A program made the translations under genes and the position numbers. The notes beneath the pieces were generated by a model. The model saw only the letters and a program-made list of their open reading frames with translations. It was not told the DNA's origin and ran no database searches. Of a stretch of 15,480 bases of DNA, positions 7,144-15,209 are shown piece by piece (positions within the stretch are counted from its first letter, which is position 1; every line of letters starts with the position of its first letter). The stretch is from assembly GCA_037384885.1 (NCBI GenBank), contig JARRNO010000110.1, forward strand, positions 1 through 15,480. Direction: 5' to 3'. The DNA comes from JARRNO01 sp037384885. Its GTDB lineage: Bacteria; Acidobacteriota; UBA4820; DSQY01.

Positions 7144-8498
7144 AAAAGACACTCTTGACAGCGCTTGGCTTCACACTGCTGGTCGGAATCTTCCTGATCG
7201 GCCGGCTCACGGGAAGCAGTGCCGAAACCCCGAAAGAACAGCCCGTAAACGACAAACGCGCTTCGTCCATGAAAGACATGAAGAACATGGACATGAAACT
7301 CTCGAAAACAAGCAACCGGGACATAAACGGAACGAAGAGAAAGATCCTCTACTGGCGTGCGCCCATGGACCCCACCTACATTTCCAAAAAGCCCGGGAAG
7401 TCGCCCATGGGGATGGACCTGGTTCCGGTATACGCCGACGAAGTCTCATCGGGCGAGATTCGAATCAGCCCGACGGTCGTCCAGGACATGGGTGTCACCA
7501 CGACCACTGTCAAGGAAGCGCCCTTCGAGCGCACGATCCGCACCTACGGCAGCACCACCTGGGACGAGAGCACCCTGGCCGCGCTCAACACCAAAGTCGG
7601 CGGGTGGATCGAAAAGCTTTACGTGAACGAAACCGGCCAGATGGTGAAAAAGGGACAGCCGCTGCTGGCCATCTATTCCCCCGATCTCGTCGCCACGCAG
7701 CGCGATTTCCTCTCAGCCGTGGACGCGGCCAAGGCGCTCAAGAAAAGCAACGACGCAACCGTCGCCTCGGGCGGCGACGCCCTGTTGCGGGCGGCGCGCG
7801 AACGGCTCCGCTTCTGGGACATCAGCGACGCCCAGATCGCGCGGCTCGAGAAGACCCGTAAAATCCGGAAGAGCATGGTTCTCTACGCCCCCATCAGCGG
7901 TATCGTCACCCACCGCGGCGTGGTCCTGGGCGACCACGTCAAGGCCGGCGCAAACCTCGTCAAAATCGCCGCGTTGAACCCGATCTGGGTGATGGGCTCC
8001 CTTTACGAACAGGAGATACCGCTGGTCAAAAAAGGCATGAAGGCGACCGTCGCATTTGACAACCTGCCGGGCGACACTTTCACCGGGCGGGTGGACTACG
8101 TTTACCCTTACGTGGAAGGCAAATCCAGGACCGCGCAGGTCCGCATCCGCCTCCCCAATTCCAAGGGCGAACTTCTGCCGGACATGTACGCCACCGTGAA
8201 GATCCAGGCGCCCGTCTCCCGCAAGGCTCTTCAAATTCCACAGGACGCGGTGATCCAGGTCTCCTCTACCGACAACGTGGTCTTTATCGAACGCAGCCCC
8301 GGGCATTTCACCGGAAGAAGAGTCGTGCTGGGGCCTGACGGAAATCACAACATGGTCATGGTCAAGGGCGGGTTGCAGGCCGGAGAGAAGGTCGTAACGT
8401 CCGCGCAGTTCCTGTTGGATTCAGAGAGCCAGCTCCAGTCCGCCGTCCAGCAGATGCTCAAACACATGAATCACAGCGAGAAAAGGACGTCGAAATGA
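7140..8498 (+). CDS. cusB: CusB-type RND efflux periplasmic adaptor
   Basis: Membrane-fusion protein of 452 residues linking the inner-membrane pump to the outer-membrane channel. The start at 7140 has GGGAGA seven bases upstream. A membrane-anchor segment (TLLTALGFTLLVGIFLIG) is followed by a Met-rich stretch MKDMKNMDMK, a plausible Cu/Ag ligand cluster. Then comes the CusB-like segment APMDPTYISKKPGKSPMGMD, the cysteine-free version of the heavy-metal-binding domain usual in this family. Later come the lipoyl/barrel-sandwich half-motifs (GGWIEKLYVNETGQMVKKGQ and APISGIVTHRGVVLGDHVKAG) flanking a helical hairpin, then beta-barrel and membrane-proximal domains. The stop overlaps the next start as ATGA, so translation is coupled to the pump gene. 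It is read in frame with the broken TolC-like gene only because of that gene's frameshift. Confidence 0.92.
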   Translation: MKKTLLTALGFTLLVGIFLIGRLTGSSAETPKEQPVNDKRASSMKDMKNMDMKLSKTSNRDINGTKRKILYWRAPMDPTYISKKPGKSPMGMDLVPVYADEVSSGEIRISPTVVQDMGVTTTTVKEAPFERTIRTYGSTTWDESTLAALNTKVGGWIEKLYVNETGQMVKKGQPLLAIYSPDLVATQRDFLSAVDAAKALKKSNDATVASGGDALLRAARERLRFWDISDAQIARLEKTRKIRKSMVLYAPISGIVTHRGVVLGDHVKAGANLVKIAALNPIWVMGSLYEQEIPLVKKGMKATVAFDNLPGDTFTGRVDYVYPYVEGKSRTAQVRIRLPNSKGELLPDMYATVKIQAPVSRKALQIPQDAVIQVSSTDNVVFIERSPGHFTGRRVVLGPDGNHNMVMVKGGLQAGEKVVTSAQFLLDSESQLQSAVQQMLKHMNHSEKRTSK

Positions 8499-11400
8499 TT
8501 TCCGCCGCCATCAACTGGGCCATCAAGAACCGCTATTTCGTCTTGATCCTCACCGGCCTCTTTATCCTGGCCGGGGTCTACGTGGTCATTCACACTCCCG
8601 TGGACGCCATTCCCGACCTTTCGGACACGGAGGTGATTATCTACACCAAGTACTCCGGACAAAGTCCCCAGGTCGTGGAAGATCAGGTCACCTACCCGCT
8701 GACCACGGCCATGCTTTCCGTTCCGAAGACCACCGTGGTCAGGGGTTACTCATTTTTCAACTTTTCACTCGTTTACATCATTTTCAAGGACGGCACCAAT
8801 CTGTACTGGGCCCGCGACCGCGTTCTCGAATACCTCAACTACGTGGCGCCGCAGCTCCCCCACGGGGTGGCTCCGCAGCTGGGACCGGACGCTACCGGCG
8901 TTGGATGGATCTATGAGTACGCCCTGAAGGACACGACAGGGAGATATCCGCTCTGGAAGCTGCGGTCCCTCCAGGACTGGTACCTGCGATACGGTCTTCA
9001 GACCGTTCCCGGCGTTTCCGAGGTCGCCAGCGTCGGCGGCTACGTCAAGCAGTACCAGGTCGAACTCGACCCCGATAAGCTCGCCGATTATCACATCAGC
9101 CTGCAGCAGGTGAAACGGGCCATCAAGCGGTCCAACAGCGATGTGGGGGGGCGGGTTGTCGAACAAGCCGAAACGGAATACATGGTCCGCGGCCTGGGCT
9201 ATATCAAGTCGCTCAACGACCTGAGAAACATCCCCATCGGCCTCGATCCTGGAGGGAGACCGGTTCTTTTGAGCCAGGTCGCCAATATTCATCTCGGGCC
9301 TGAACTCCGGCGCGGTCTCGCCGACCTCAACGGCAAGGGCGATGTGGCCGGCGGGATCGTGGTCATGCGTTTCGGCGAAAACGCTCTGAAGGTCATCGAA
9401 CGGGTCAAGGCCAAGCTGGCGGAACTCAAGAAAGGCCTGCCTCCCGGAGTTGAAATCGTCCCTGTCTACGATCGGTCCGGCCTTATCGAAAGGAGCATCG
9501 ATTTCCTGAAGCACAAGCTGCTGGAAGAAATCCTGATCATCTCCCTGGTGTGCATTCTCTTCCTGTTCCATTTCAGAAGCGCGCTGGTAGCGATCATCCT
9601 GTTGCCCCTGGGCGTGCTCGCGGCATTGATCATCATGTATTTTCAAGGGCTCACGAGCAACATCATGAGCCTGGGAGGCATCGCCATCGCCATGGGGGCC
9701 ATGGTGGATTCGGCGATCATCATGATAGAAAACGCCCACAAACACATGGAAAAGGGGTACGACAAGAGCAGGCACTGGGAGTTGATCGCCAAGGCGTCAA
9801 GAGAAGTGGGGCCCACCCTCTTCTGGTCCCTTCTTGTTATCGCCGTTTCCTTTCTCCCGATTTTCGCCCTGAACCAACAGTCCGGCAGGCTCTTCAAGCC
9901 CCTCGCGTTCACCAAGACCTATGCCATGGGCGCCGCCGCTTTCCTTGCGGTGGTCCTTGTCCCTGTCCTCATGGGCTTTTTCATTCGCGGGAGAATTCGC
10001 ACCGACACGGAAAACCCCATCAACCGGTTTCTTATCAAGCTGTACGCTCCCGTCGTCGACTGGGTCACCCGCCACAGGGTCATCACGCTCATCCTCGCGG
10101 CGGCCCTGACGATCAGTCCGGCCTATCCCACCCTGTACAACAAGGCGGTAAACGGTTTGGGCAAAATCACGGGGAGCAGTACGCTCGAAAACGCCCACAT
10201 CAAGGACAAACTGGGCTCCGAGTTCATGCCCCCTCTCAACGAAGGCGATTTACTCTACATGCCCACGACGCTGCCCGGCATATCCATCACCAAGGCCAAG
10301 CAGCTTCTCGAGCAGACAGACCGGATCATCAAGACCTTTCCCGAAGTGAAATCGGTCTTCGGCAAGATCGGCCGGGCGGACACCGCCACGGACCCCGCGC
10401 CTCTCAGCATGATCGAGACGGTGATCCAGCTTCATCAAAACAAGAAGTATTGGCGCAAAGTCCACGTGGACCGGTGGTATTCTTCCTGGGCGCCTCGCTG
10501 GCTCAAGAAGCTCCTGGGGGTGATCTGGCCCGAAAAGAAGACGATCACCCAACAGCAGCTCGTGGACCAGCTCAACAAGGCGATTCATTTTCCGGGCCTC
10601 GTCAATGCGTGGACCATGCCCATCAAGACCAGGATCGACATGCTCAGTACGGGAATCAAGACCCCCGTCGGCATCAAGATCCTCGGGCCCGACCTGGACG
10701 AACTCGCGAAACTTGCGGACAAGGTCGAGGCAGTCGTGCGTACAATCCCCGGGACGCGCTCCGTCATTGCGGACCGGGTCATGGGCGGACACTACATGGA
10801 TTACGTTATCGACCGCCGGGCGGCGGCGAGGTACGGCCTCACCGTGGGAGACATCGATGACGTCATCGAGTCGGCCCTGGGCGGGATGAACGTCACCCAG
10901 ACCGTCGAAGGTCTTGAAAGGTACCCCGTCAACGTCCGGTACATGCGCGGCTACCGCGACAACATCCAGGCGCTGAAGCGCGTTCTCATTCCTACGAAAA
11001 CCGGCGCTCAGATTCCCATCACCCAGGTCGCCCGCTTCGAGATCCATAAGGGACCGCCCGCCATCAAGACGGAAAACGCCAGGAAGACCGCCTGGATCTA
11101 CGTCGACCTCAAGACCTCCGACATCGGCGGCTACGTCGCCCGCGCGCGAAAGATCCTCGACAGGAAGATCAAGCTTCCGCCCCAGTACAACCTGGTGTGG
11201 AGCGGCCAGTACGAGTACATGCAGGAGGCCAGGGCGCGGCTGATGATTGCCGTGCCCGTGGCTTTTATCATCATTCTTCTGCTCCTCTACTTCAACACCC
11301 GATCCATTCTCAAGGTCGCCATCGTCCTGTTGACCCTGCCCTTCTCCCTCGTCGGTTCCTTCTGGATTCTCTATTTCATGGGCTATCACCTGTCCGTGGC

Positions 11401-11800
11401 TGTCTGGGTCGGCATCATCGCCCTGGCCGGAGTGGATGCGGAGATGGGCGTCGTCATGCTGCTCTTCCTCGATCTGGCTTATGAACTGTGGAAACGGTTG
11501 GACCGGTTGAAGACGCACGGCGACCTGAACCAGGCCATCCACCATGGAGCTGTCAAGAGACTCCGGCCCATGATGATGACCGTGGCCGCTCTGATCGCCG
11601 GCCTGCTGCCGATTCTTCACGGAACGGGAACGGGGTCGCAGATCATGAAGCGAATCGCCGCCCCCATGGTGGGCGGCGTAGTGACGGCCTTTCTCCTGGA
11701 GCTGACGGTCTTTCCGGTCCTCTACTTCTATCTCAAGGGCCGTCGGTTGAAACCGGTACTCGACCCCACGTCCACCCAAGAGGTGCATGAGACCGATTAG
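8495..11800 (+). CDS. cusA: CusA-type heavy-metal RND efflux pump (Cu+/Ag+)
   Basis: Inner-membrane proton-driven transporter of the heavy-metal RND family, 1101 residues. It opens with the usual first helix and the VDAIPDLSDTEVII signature. The TM4 proton-relay motif GAMVDSAIIMIENAHKH is present. The three methionines that bind Cu+/Ag+ in Escherichia coli CusA have clear counterparts: Met589 (GDLLYMPTTLPG), Met639 (APLSMIET) and Met716 (RIDMLSTGIKTPVG), which argues for monovalent metal. The last two are 77 residues apart instead of about 49, because of an extra Trp/Lys-rich insert (YWRKVHVDRWYSSWAPRW...). The C-terminal helices include ALAGVDAEMGVVMLLFLDLAYE. No break is visible. The ribosome site AAGGA lies seven bases upstream, within the adaptor gene. 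Confidence 0.95.
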   Translation: MISAAINWAIKNRYFVLILTGLFILAGVYVVIHTPVDAIPDLSDTEVIIYTKYSGQSPQVVEDQVTYPLTTAMLSVPKTTVVRGYSFFNFSLVYIIFKDGTNLYWARDRVLEYLNYVAPQLPHGVAPQLGPDATGVGWIYEYALKDTTGRYPLWKLRSLQDWYLRYGLQTVPGVSEVASVGGYVKQYQVELDPDKLADYHISLQQVKRAIKRSNSDVGGRVVEQAETEYMVRGLGYIKSLNDLRNIPIGLDPGGRPVLLSQVANIHLGPELRRGLADLNGKGDVAGGIVVMRFGENALKVIERVKAKLAELKKGLPPGVEIVPVYDRSGLIERSIDFLKHKLLEEILIISLVCILFLFHFRSALVAIILLPLGVLAALIIMYFQGLTSNIMSLGGIAIAMGAMVDSAIIMIENAHKHMEKGYDKSRHWELIAKASREVGPTLFWSLLVIAVSFLPIFALNQQSGRLFKPLAFTKTYAMGAAAFLAVVLVPVLMGFFIRGRIRTDTENPINRFLIKLYAPVVDWVTRHRVITLILAAALTISPAYPTLYNKAVNGLGKITGSSTLENAHIKDKLGSEFMPPLNEGDLLYMPTTLPGISITKAKQLLEQTDRIIKTFPEVKSVFGKIGRADTATDPAPLSMIETVIQLHQNKKYWRKVHVDRWYSSWAPRWLKKLLGVIWPEKKTITQQQLVDQLNKAIHFPGLVNAWTMPIKTRIDMLSTGIKTPVGIKILGPDLDELAKLADKVEAVVRTIPGTRSVIADRVMGGHYMDYVIDRRAAARYGLTVGDIDDVIESALGGMNVTQTVEGLERYPVNVRYMRGYRDNIQALKRVLIPTKTGAQIPITQVARFEIHKGPPAIKTENARKTAWIYVDLKTSDIGGYVARARKILDRKIKLPPQYNLVWSGQYEYMQEARARLMIAVPVAFIIILLLLYFNTRSILKVAIVLLTLPFSLVGSFWILYFMGYHLSVAVWVGIIALAGVDAEMGVVMLLFLDLAYELWKRLDRLKTHGDLNQAIHHGAVKRLRPMMMTVAALIAGLLPILHGTGTGSQIMKRIAAPMVGGVVTAFLLELTVFPVLYFYLKGRRLKPVLDPTSTQEVHETD

Positions 11801-11816
11801 CCGGATGACGAACCAT

Positions 11817-11860
11817 CCTTTCCGGGGTTCGGATCCCCCTCCCCCCGGACCCCGGAAAGG
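11817..11860 (+). repeat. Strong hairpin between cusA and the SHOCT gene
   Basis: A 16-base stem, CCTTTCCGGGGTTCGG (11817-11832) against CCGGACCCCGGAAAGG (11845-11860), with one G-T wobble and a 12-base C-rich loop. It starts 17 bases after the cusA stop and ends 20 bases before the next ATG. No T-tract follows on either strand, so it is not a standard intrinsic terminator. It could protect upstream mRNA from 3' decay or tune expression of the distal genes relative to the pump. Confidence 0.6.
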
Positions 11861-11879
11861 CACCACGCCGGAGGATGCC

Positions 11880-12095
11880 ATGATGATGACAGGGTGGCCC
11901 ATGCTCGGACTCTTCTTCGCCTTGGGGCTCCTATTCGTCCTGCTTGCAGGAATGGTGTGGGTGCTGACGGGAAAAAGCCATTCAAACCCGCCGCCCCGCA
12001 CCGACCGCCCCGAAGATCTACTGAAAAGACTGTACGCCCAAGGCGATATCTCGCGTGAAGAGTTCATCCAGAAAATGAAGGACATCCTGGACTAG
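11880..12095 (+). CDS. Small membrane-anchored SHOCT-domain protein
   Basis: Protein of 71 residues. The start at 11880 (GGAGG, five bases before the ATG) is preferred over an upstream in-frame ATG at 11787, which would read through the hairpin as a Pro-rich leader. One membrane helix (about 6-28, MLGLFFALGLLFVLLAGMVWVL) is followed by a Pro-rich linker and a SHOCT domain (RPEDLLKRLYAQGDISREEF), a short helical module often found at C-termini of small membrane proteins and thought to act in oligomerisation or interaction. Such proteins commonly accompany copper-efflux operons, but their role is not established. Confidence 0.85.
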   Translation: MMMTGWPMLGLFFALGLLFVLLAGMVWVLTGKSHSNPPPRTDRPEDLLKRLYAQGDISREEFIQKMKDILD

Positions 12096-12362
12096 CAGGT
12101 TGAGCAAAGAAGACATCAGCCGGACCCGCATCGCAAAGGACGGAGAAAGGGCGAAATTGCCCAAACCACCGCTTACAAGCCGGCAATATGTACCCCTCGC
12201 TGAAAATGTCATGCAGGCGTCAGCGTTTACACAACGATCCGATGCGGTGGTAGAATTGCGAGGACGCCTGCGCTGGATAGGTCTTTTTCCCGAGGCGGTT
12301 CACCCAAAGGCCGGCCCTGCAACACAGGACCTTAAGCGCCGTTGACCAGCAGGAGGCCAACC
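12096..12362. other. Intergenic gap between SHOCT gene and P-type ATPase
   Basis: No convincing gene; the open frames crossing it show no domain and lack good ribosome sites. A GG-N10-GC arrangement with a perfect TTGC (12246-12259) is reminiscent of sigma-54, but its -24 half is poor. A separate promoter for the ATPase gene is possible but not shown. Confidence 0.4.
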
Positions 12363-15209
12363 ATGAAAGACGTTGTATTGGATCCCGTCTGCGGCATGGA
12401 AGTCGATCCTTCCAAAGCCGCAGCGAGCTTTGACGTTGAAAACCAGACCTTTTACTTCTGCTCAAAGCACTGCCTTGAGACCTTCAAGGGAAATCCCGGC
12501 AGATACCTCCCCACGGTTCACGCCGAAGACCATGCCGGCCCAGAAAATCTCAAGGACCCCGTCTGCGGCATGGAGGTCGATCCCGAGACGGCCGCAGGCA
12601 GTACGGAATACGGTGGCCGGACCTACTATTTCTGCTCGGAGCATTGTCTTCATAAATTCAGAGAGAATCCGGCGGCCCACGCCCCAGGCAAGACTGAAAC
12701 AGCAAAGGATCCCGTCTGCGGCATGACCGTCGACCCTTCGGCCGGAAAGCCCGCTCTCGACTATGAGGGCAAGACCTACCATTTTTGCAGTTCCATGTGC
12801 CTGGAGGCCTTCCGCAAGAATCCCGGCAAGTATCTTGCCCCCGATTACGAACCCGCCGGAATGCCGGGCAAGGAACGTCCCGCCGAGAGCACCTTCACCG
12901 ATCCCGTCTGCGGCATGTCCGTCGATCCCGAGACAGCTGCGGGCAGCGTGAAGCACGAAGGCGAAACCTATTATTTCTGCTCGGATCACTGCCTCAAAAA
13001 GTTCAAGTTGAATCCAGATCTAGTTCTTCATCCACCTGACACGGACGGCAGTTCTTCAATATCCACGGGTGCCACATATACATGCCCGATGGATCCCGAG
13101 GTGGAGCAAGACGGCCCGGGCGCATGCCCGAAATGCGGCATGGCGCTGGAAGCCAAGGTGGACCTTTCCGCCCCCCGCACAAAGACGCAGTACACCTGCC
13201 CCATGCATCCCGAAGTGGTTCAGGACGGCCCGGGCAGCTGCCCGAAATGCGGCATGGCCCTCGAGCCCCAGACGGTGACGCTCGAGGAAGAAAAGAACCC
13301 TGAGCTTGCTTACATGGCCAAGCGCTTCTGGACGGGCCTGGCTTTGACGATTCCCGTTTTTCTGCTGGCGCTTCAGCACATGATCCCTGCTTTAAAAAAC
13401 CATCCGTTTTTATCGCGGGGGCCTTCGGACTGGCTCGAATTCGTGCTCTCCACGCCGGTCGTGCTCTGGGCGGGCTGGCCGTTACTCAAGCGAGGCTGGC
13501 AGTCCCTTGTCAATCGAAGCTTGAACATGTTCACGCTAATCGGTATCGGCGTCGGCGTCTCCTACGCCTACAGCGTAGTAGCGCTCGTGCTGCCACAGAT
13601 TTTCCCGCCCGCTTTCCGGGGCGAAGGCGGCACCGTGGCCACTTATTTCGACGCCGCCGCCATGATTACGGTGCTCGTTCTTCTGGGGCAGGTCATGGAG
13701 GTGCGCGCGCGCAGCCAGACATCCAAGGCCATCAAGGCCCTGCTCGGGCTGGCGCCCAACACCGCGCGTCTCGTTAAGGAAGACGGAAGCGAAGTAGACG
13801 TCCCCCTGGAAGACGTGAACGAGGGCGATACCCTTCGCGTGCGGCCGGGTGAAAAGGTGCCGGTGGACGGCGCCGTCTTAAAAGGCTCCAGTTCCGTGGA
13901 TGAATCCATGATTACCGGCGAACCGATTCCTGTGGAAAAGGGGGAAGGCGATCGCGTTGTCGGAGNNNNNNNNNGAAGCCGGGCTCCCATTCAGCGGATT
14001 GCCGACGTGGCCGCTTCGTATTTCGTTCCCGCCGTACTCGCCTCGTCGGTCATCACCTTCATCATCTGGGCGGTTTTCGGTCCATCCCCCGCGCTCGCCT
14101 ACGCCCTGGTCAACGCCGTTGCCGTGCTCATGATCGCCTGCCCTTGCGCCCTTGGGCTCGCCACGCCCATGTCCATCATGGTGGGAACCGGGCGCGGAGC
14201 ACAGGCCGGCGTGCTTATCAAGAACGCGGAGGCGCTGGAGGTGCTCCAAAAAGTGGACACCCTGGTGGTGGACAAAACCGGCACCCTCACAGAAGGCAAA
14301 CCGAAGCTGACGGCCGTGCGTCCGGCGGAGAATTTCCAGGAAGCCGAGCTGCTTTCGCTGGCGGCGGGCCTGGAACAGGGCAGCGAACATCCACTTGCAG
14401 CCGCCATCGTGTCCGGCGCCGCCGAAAAGGGGGTTCAGCCGGCGGCGGCTGAAGATTTTCAATCCGCAACGGGCCGGGGTGCCACCGCCACCATCGCCGG
14501 CCGGAAGGTCGCGCTGGGGAACAACACACTCATGGAAGAGCTTCACGTTCAGACGGACTCCCTTAAGGAGGAAGTGGAACGCCTGCGCCGAGACGGCCAA
14601 ACCGTCATGTACATGGCGGTGGACGGCAAGCCCGCGGGCATCCTTGCCGTGGCCGATCCCATCAAAGATTCAACACCCGAAGCCGTCAGGCTTTTGCGGG
14701 ATCACGGTATTCGAATCGTCATGCTGACCGGAGACAGCCGGACGACAGCCCAGGCGGTGGCCTCCAAGCTGGGAATCGACGAGGTAGAAGCGGAGGTCCT
14801 TCCGGATCAAAAAAGCGAGGTGGTTAAACGCTTGCAAAAAGAAGGACGTTTTGTCGCCATGGCCGGTGACGGCGTCAATGACGCTCCCGCCCTGGCGTCC
14901 GCAGAGGTCGGCATCGCCATGGGTTCGGGAACGGACGTGGCCATGGAAAGCGCCGGCATCACGCTGCTGGAAGGGGACCTCAGGGGCATCGCCAAGGCCT
15001 ACCGGCTGAGCCGGAGCACGATGAAGAACATCAAGCAGAACCTCTTCTTCGCATTTGTCTACAACTCGATCGGCATTCCTGTCGCGGCAGGAATTCTGTA
15101 CCCGTTTTTCGGGTTGCTGCTCAGCCCGGTTATCGCGGCCGCCGCCATGAGCTTTTCTTCCGTTTCGGTCATCAGCAACGCGCTGCGATTGAGAAAGGTT
15201 CGGTTGTGA
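12363..15209 (+). CDS. copA: Cu+/Ag+ P1B-type ATPase with four YHS and two heavy-metal-binding domains (contains assembly gap)
   Basis: ATP-driven exporter of Cu+ or Ag+ from the cytoplasm. The start at 12363 is chosen for AGGAGG six bases upstream; a longer in-frame start at 12342 lacks support. The N-terminus holds four YHS domains (DPVCGM...FCS..C, starting at residues 7, 65, 116 and 180) and two HMBDs (YTCPM.PE...GPG.CPKCGM, from 239 and 277) instead of HMA domains. The core has TGE (actuator domain), the membrane metal site CPCALGLATP, phosphorylation motif DKTGTLT, SEHPLA, MLTGDS and GDGVNDAP. YN in TM7 (FVYNSIG) and MSFSS in TM8 mark the P1B-1 Cu+/Ag+ type. At 13966-13974 nine Ns sit between GDRVVG and SRAPIQR, where homologues have about 33 residues (GTVN..GSF to ..AQR). 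The Ns keep frame but understate the gap. The stop overlaps the next gene's GTG. Confidence 0.95.
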   Translation: MKDVVLDPVCGMEVDPSKAAASFDVENQTFYFCSKHCLETFKGNPGRYLPTVHAEDHAGPENLKDPVCGMEVDPETAAGSTEYGGRTYYFCSEHCLHKFRENPAAHAPGKTETAKDPVCGMTVDPSAGKPALDYEGKTYHFCSSMCLEAFRKNPGKYLAPDYEPAGMPGKERPAESTFTDPVCGMSVDPETAAGSVKHEGETYYFCSDHCLKKFKLNPDLVLHPPDTDGSSSISTGATYTCPMDPEVEQDGPGACPKCGMALEAKVDLSAPRTKTQYTCPMHPEVVQDGPGSCPKCGMALEPQTVTLEEEKNPELAYMAKRFWTGLALTIPVFLLALQHMIPALKNHPFLSRGPSDWLEFVLSTPVVLWAGWPLLKRGWQSLVNRSLNMFTLIGIGVGVSYAYSVVALVLPQIFPPAFRGEGGTVATYFDAAAMITVLVLLGQVMEVRARSQTSKAIKALLGLAPNTARLVKEDGSEVDVPLEDVNEGDTLRVRPGEKVPVDGAVLKGSSSVDESMITGEPIPVEKGEGDRVVGXXXXSRAPIQRIADVAASYFVPAVLASSVITFIIWAVFGPSPALAYALVNAVAVLMIACPCALGLATPMSIMVGTGRGAQAGVLIKNAEALEVLQKVDTLVVDKTGTLTEGKPKLTAVRPAENFQEAELLSLAAGLEQGSEHPLAAAIVSGAAEKGVQPAAAEDFQSATGRGATATIAGRKVALGNNTLMEELHVQTDSLKEEVERLRRDGQTVMYMAVDGKPAGILAVADPIKDSTPEAVRLLRDHGIRIVMLTGDSRTTAQAVASKLGIDEVEAEVLPDQKSEVVKRLQKEGRFVAMAGDGVNDAPALASAEVGIAMGSGTDVAMESAGITLLEGDLRGIAKAYRLSRSTMKNIKQNLFFAFVYNSIGIPVAAGILYPFFGLLLSPVIAAAAMSFSSVSVISNALRLRKVRL
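12381..13030 (+). repeat. Four tandem YHS-domain coding repeats
   Basis: CCCGTCTGCGGCATG recurs exactly in each unit; the units begin at 12381, 12555, 12708 and 12900 (spacings 174, 153 and 192 bases). Units 2 and 4 are the most alike at DNA level (GTCGATCCCGAGAC follows the shared core in both), suggesting duplication inside the array. Confidence 0.85.
13077..13264 (+). repeat. Two tandem heavy-metal-binding-domain coding repeats
   Basis: Units at 13077-13150 and 13191-13264, offset by 114 bases. They share GACGGCCCGGGC and an exact 20-base block encoding CPKCGMA. Shared synonymous choices point to a fairly recent duplication. Confidence 0.8.
13966..13974. other. Assembly gap (9 Ns) in the ATPase gene
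   Basis: Nine ambiguous bases interrupt the actuator-domain coding region. By comparison with the family, about 100 bases belong here, so the N count is not a true gap length. Confidence 0.95.

Noticed and set aside
5973..8498. A single 841-residue TolC-CusB fusion protein
   Set aside because: The join shifts frame inside the TolC C-terminus. The other frame completes a normal TolC end with an ATGA overlap, and an adaptor start with its own ribosome site lies at 7140.
11817..11860. Intrinsic terminator after cusA
   Set aside because: The stem is strong but no T-run follows on either strand, so termination is not supported.
10250..12085. Long minus-strand open frame (611 codons) opposite cusA and the SHOCT gene
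   Set aside because: Antisense shadow of a GC-rich gene: low-complexity Gly/Asp/His/Arg composition, no domain, and cusA on the other strand is unambiguous. The same applies to the minus-strand frame at 8765-9775 and the plus-strand frame at 9550-10860.
12246..12259. Second sigma-54 promoter before the ATPase gene
   Set aside because: GG-N10-GC spacing and TTGC are present, but the -24 half (CGGTGG) is poor; such a match is expected by chance in GC-rich DNA.
12100..12345. 81-codon plus-strand frame between the SHOCT gene and the ATPase
   Set aside because: No recognisable domain, TTG/GTG-like start without a clear ribosome site, and composition unlike the neighbours.
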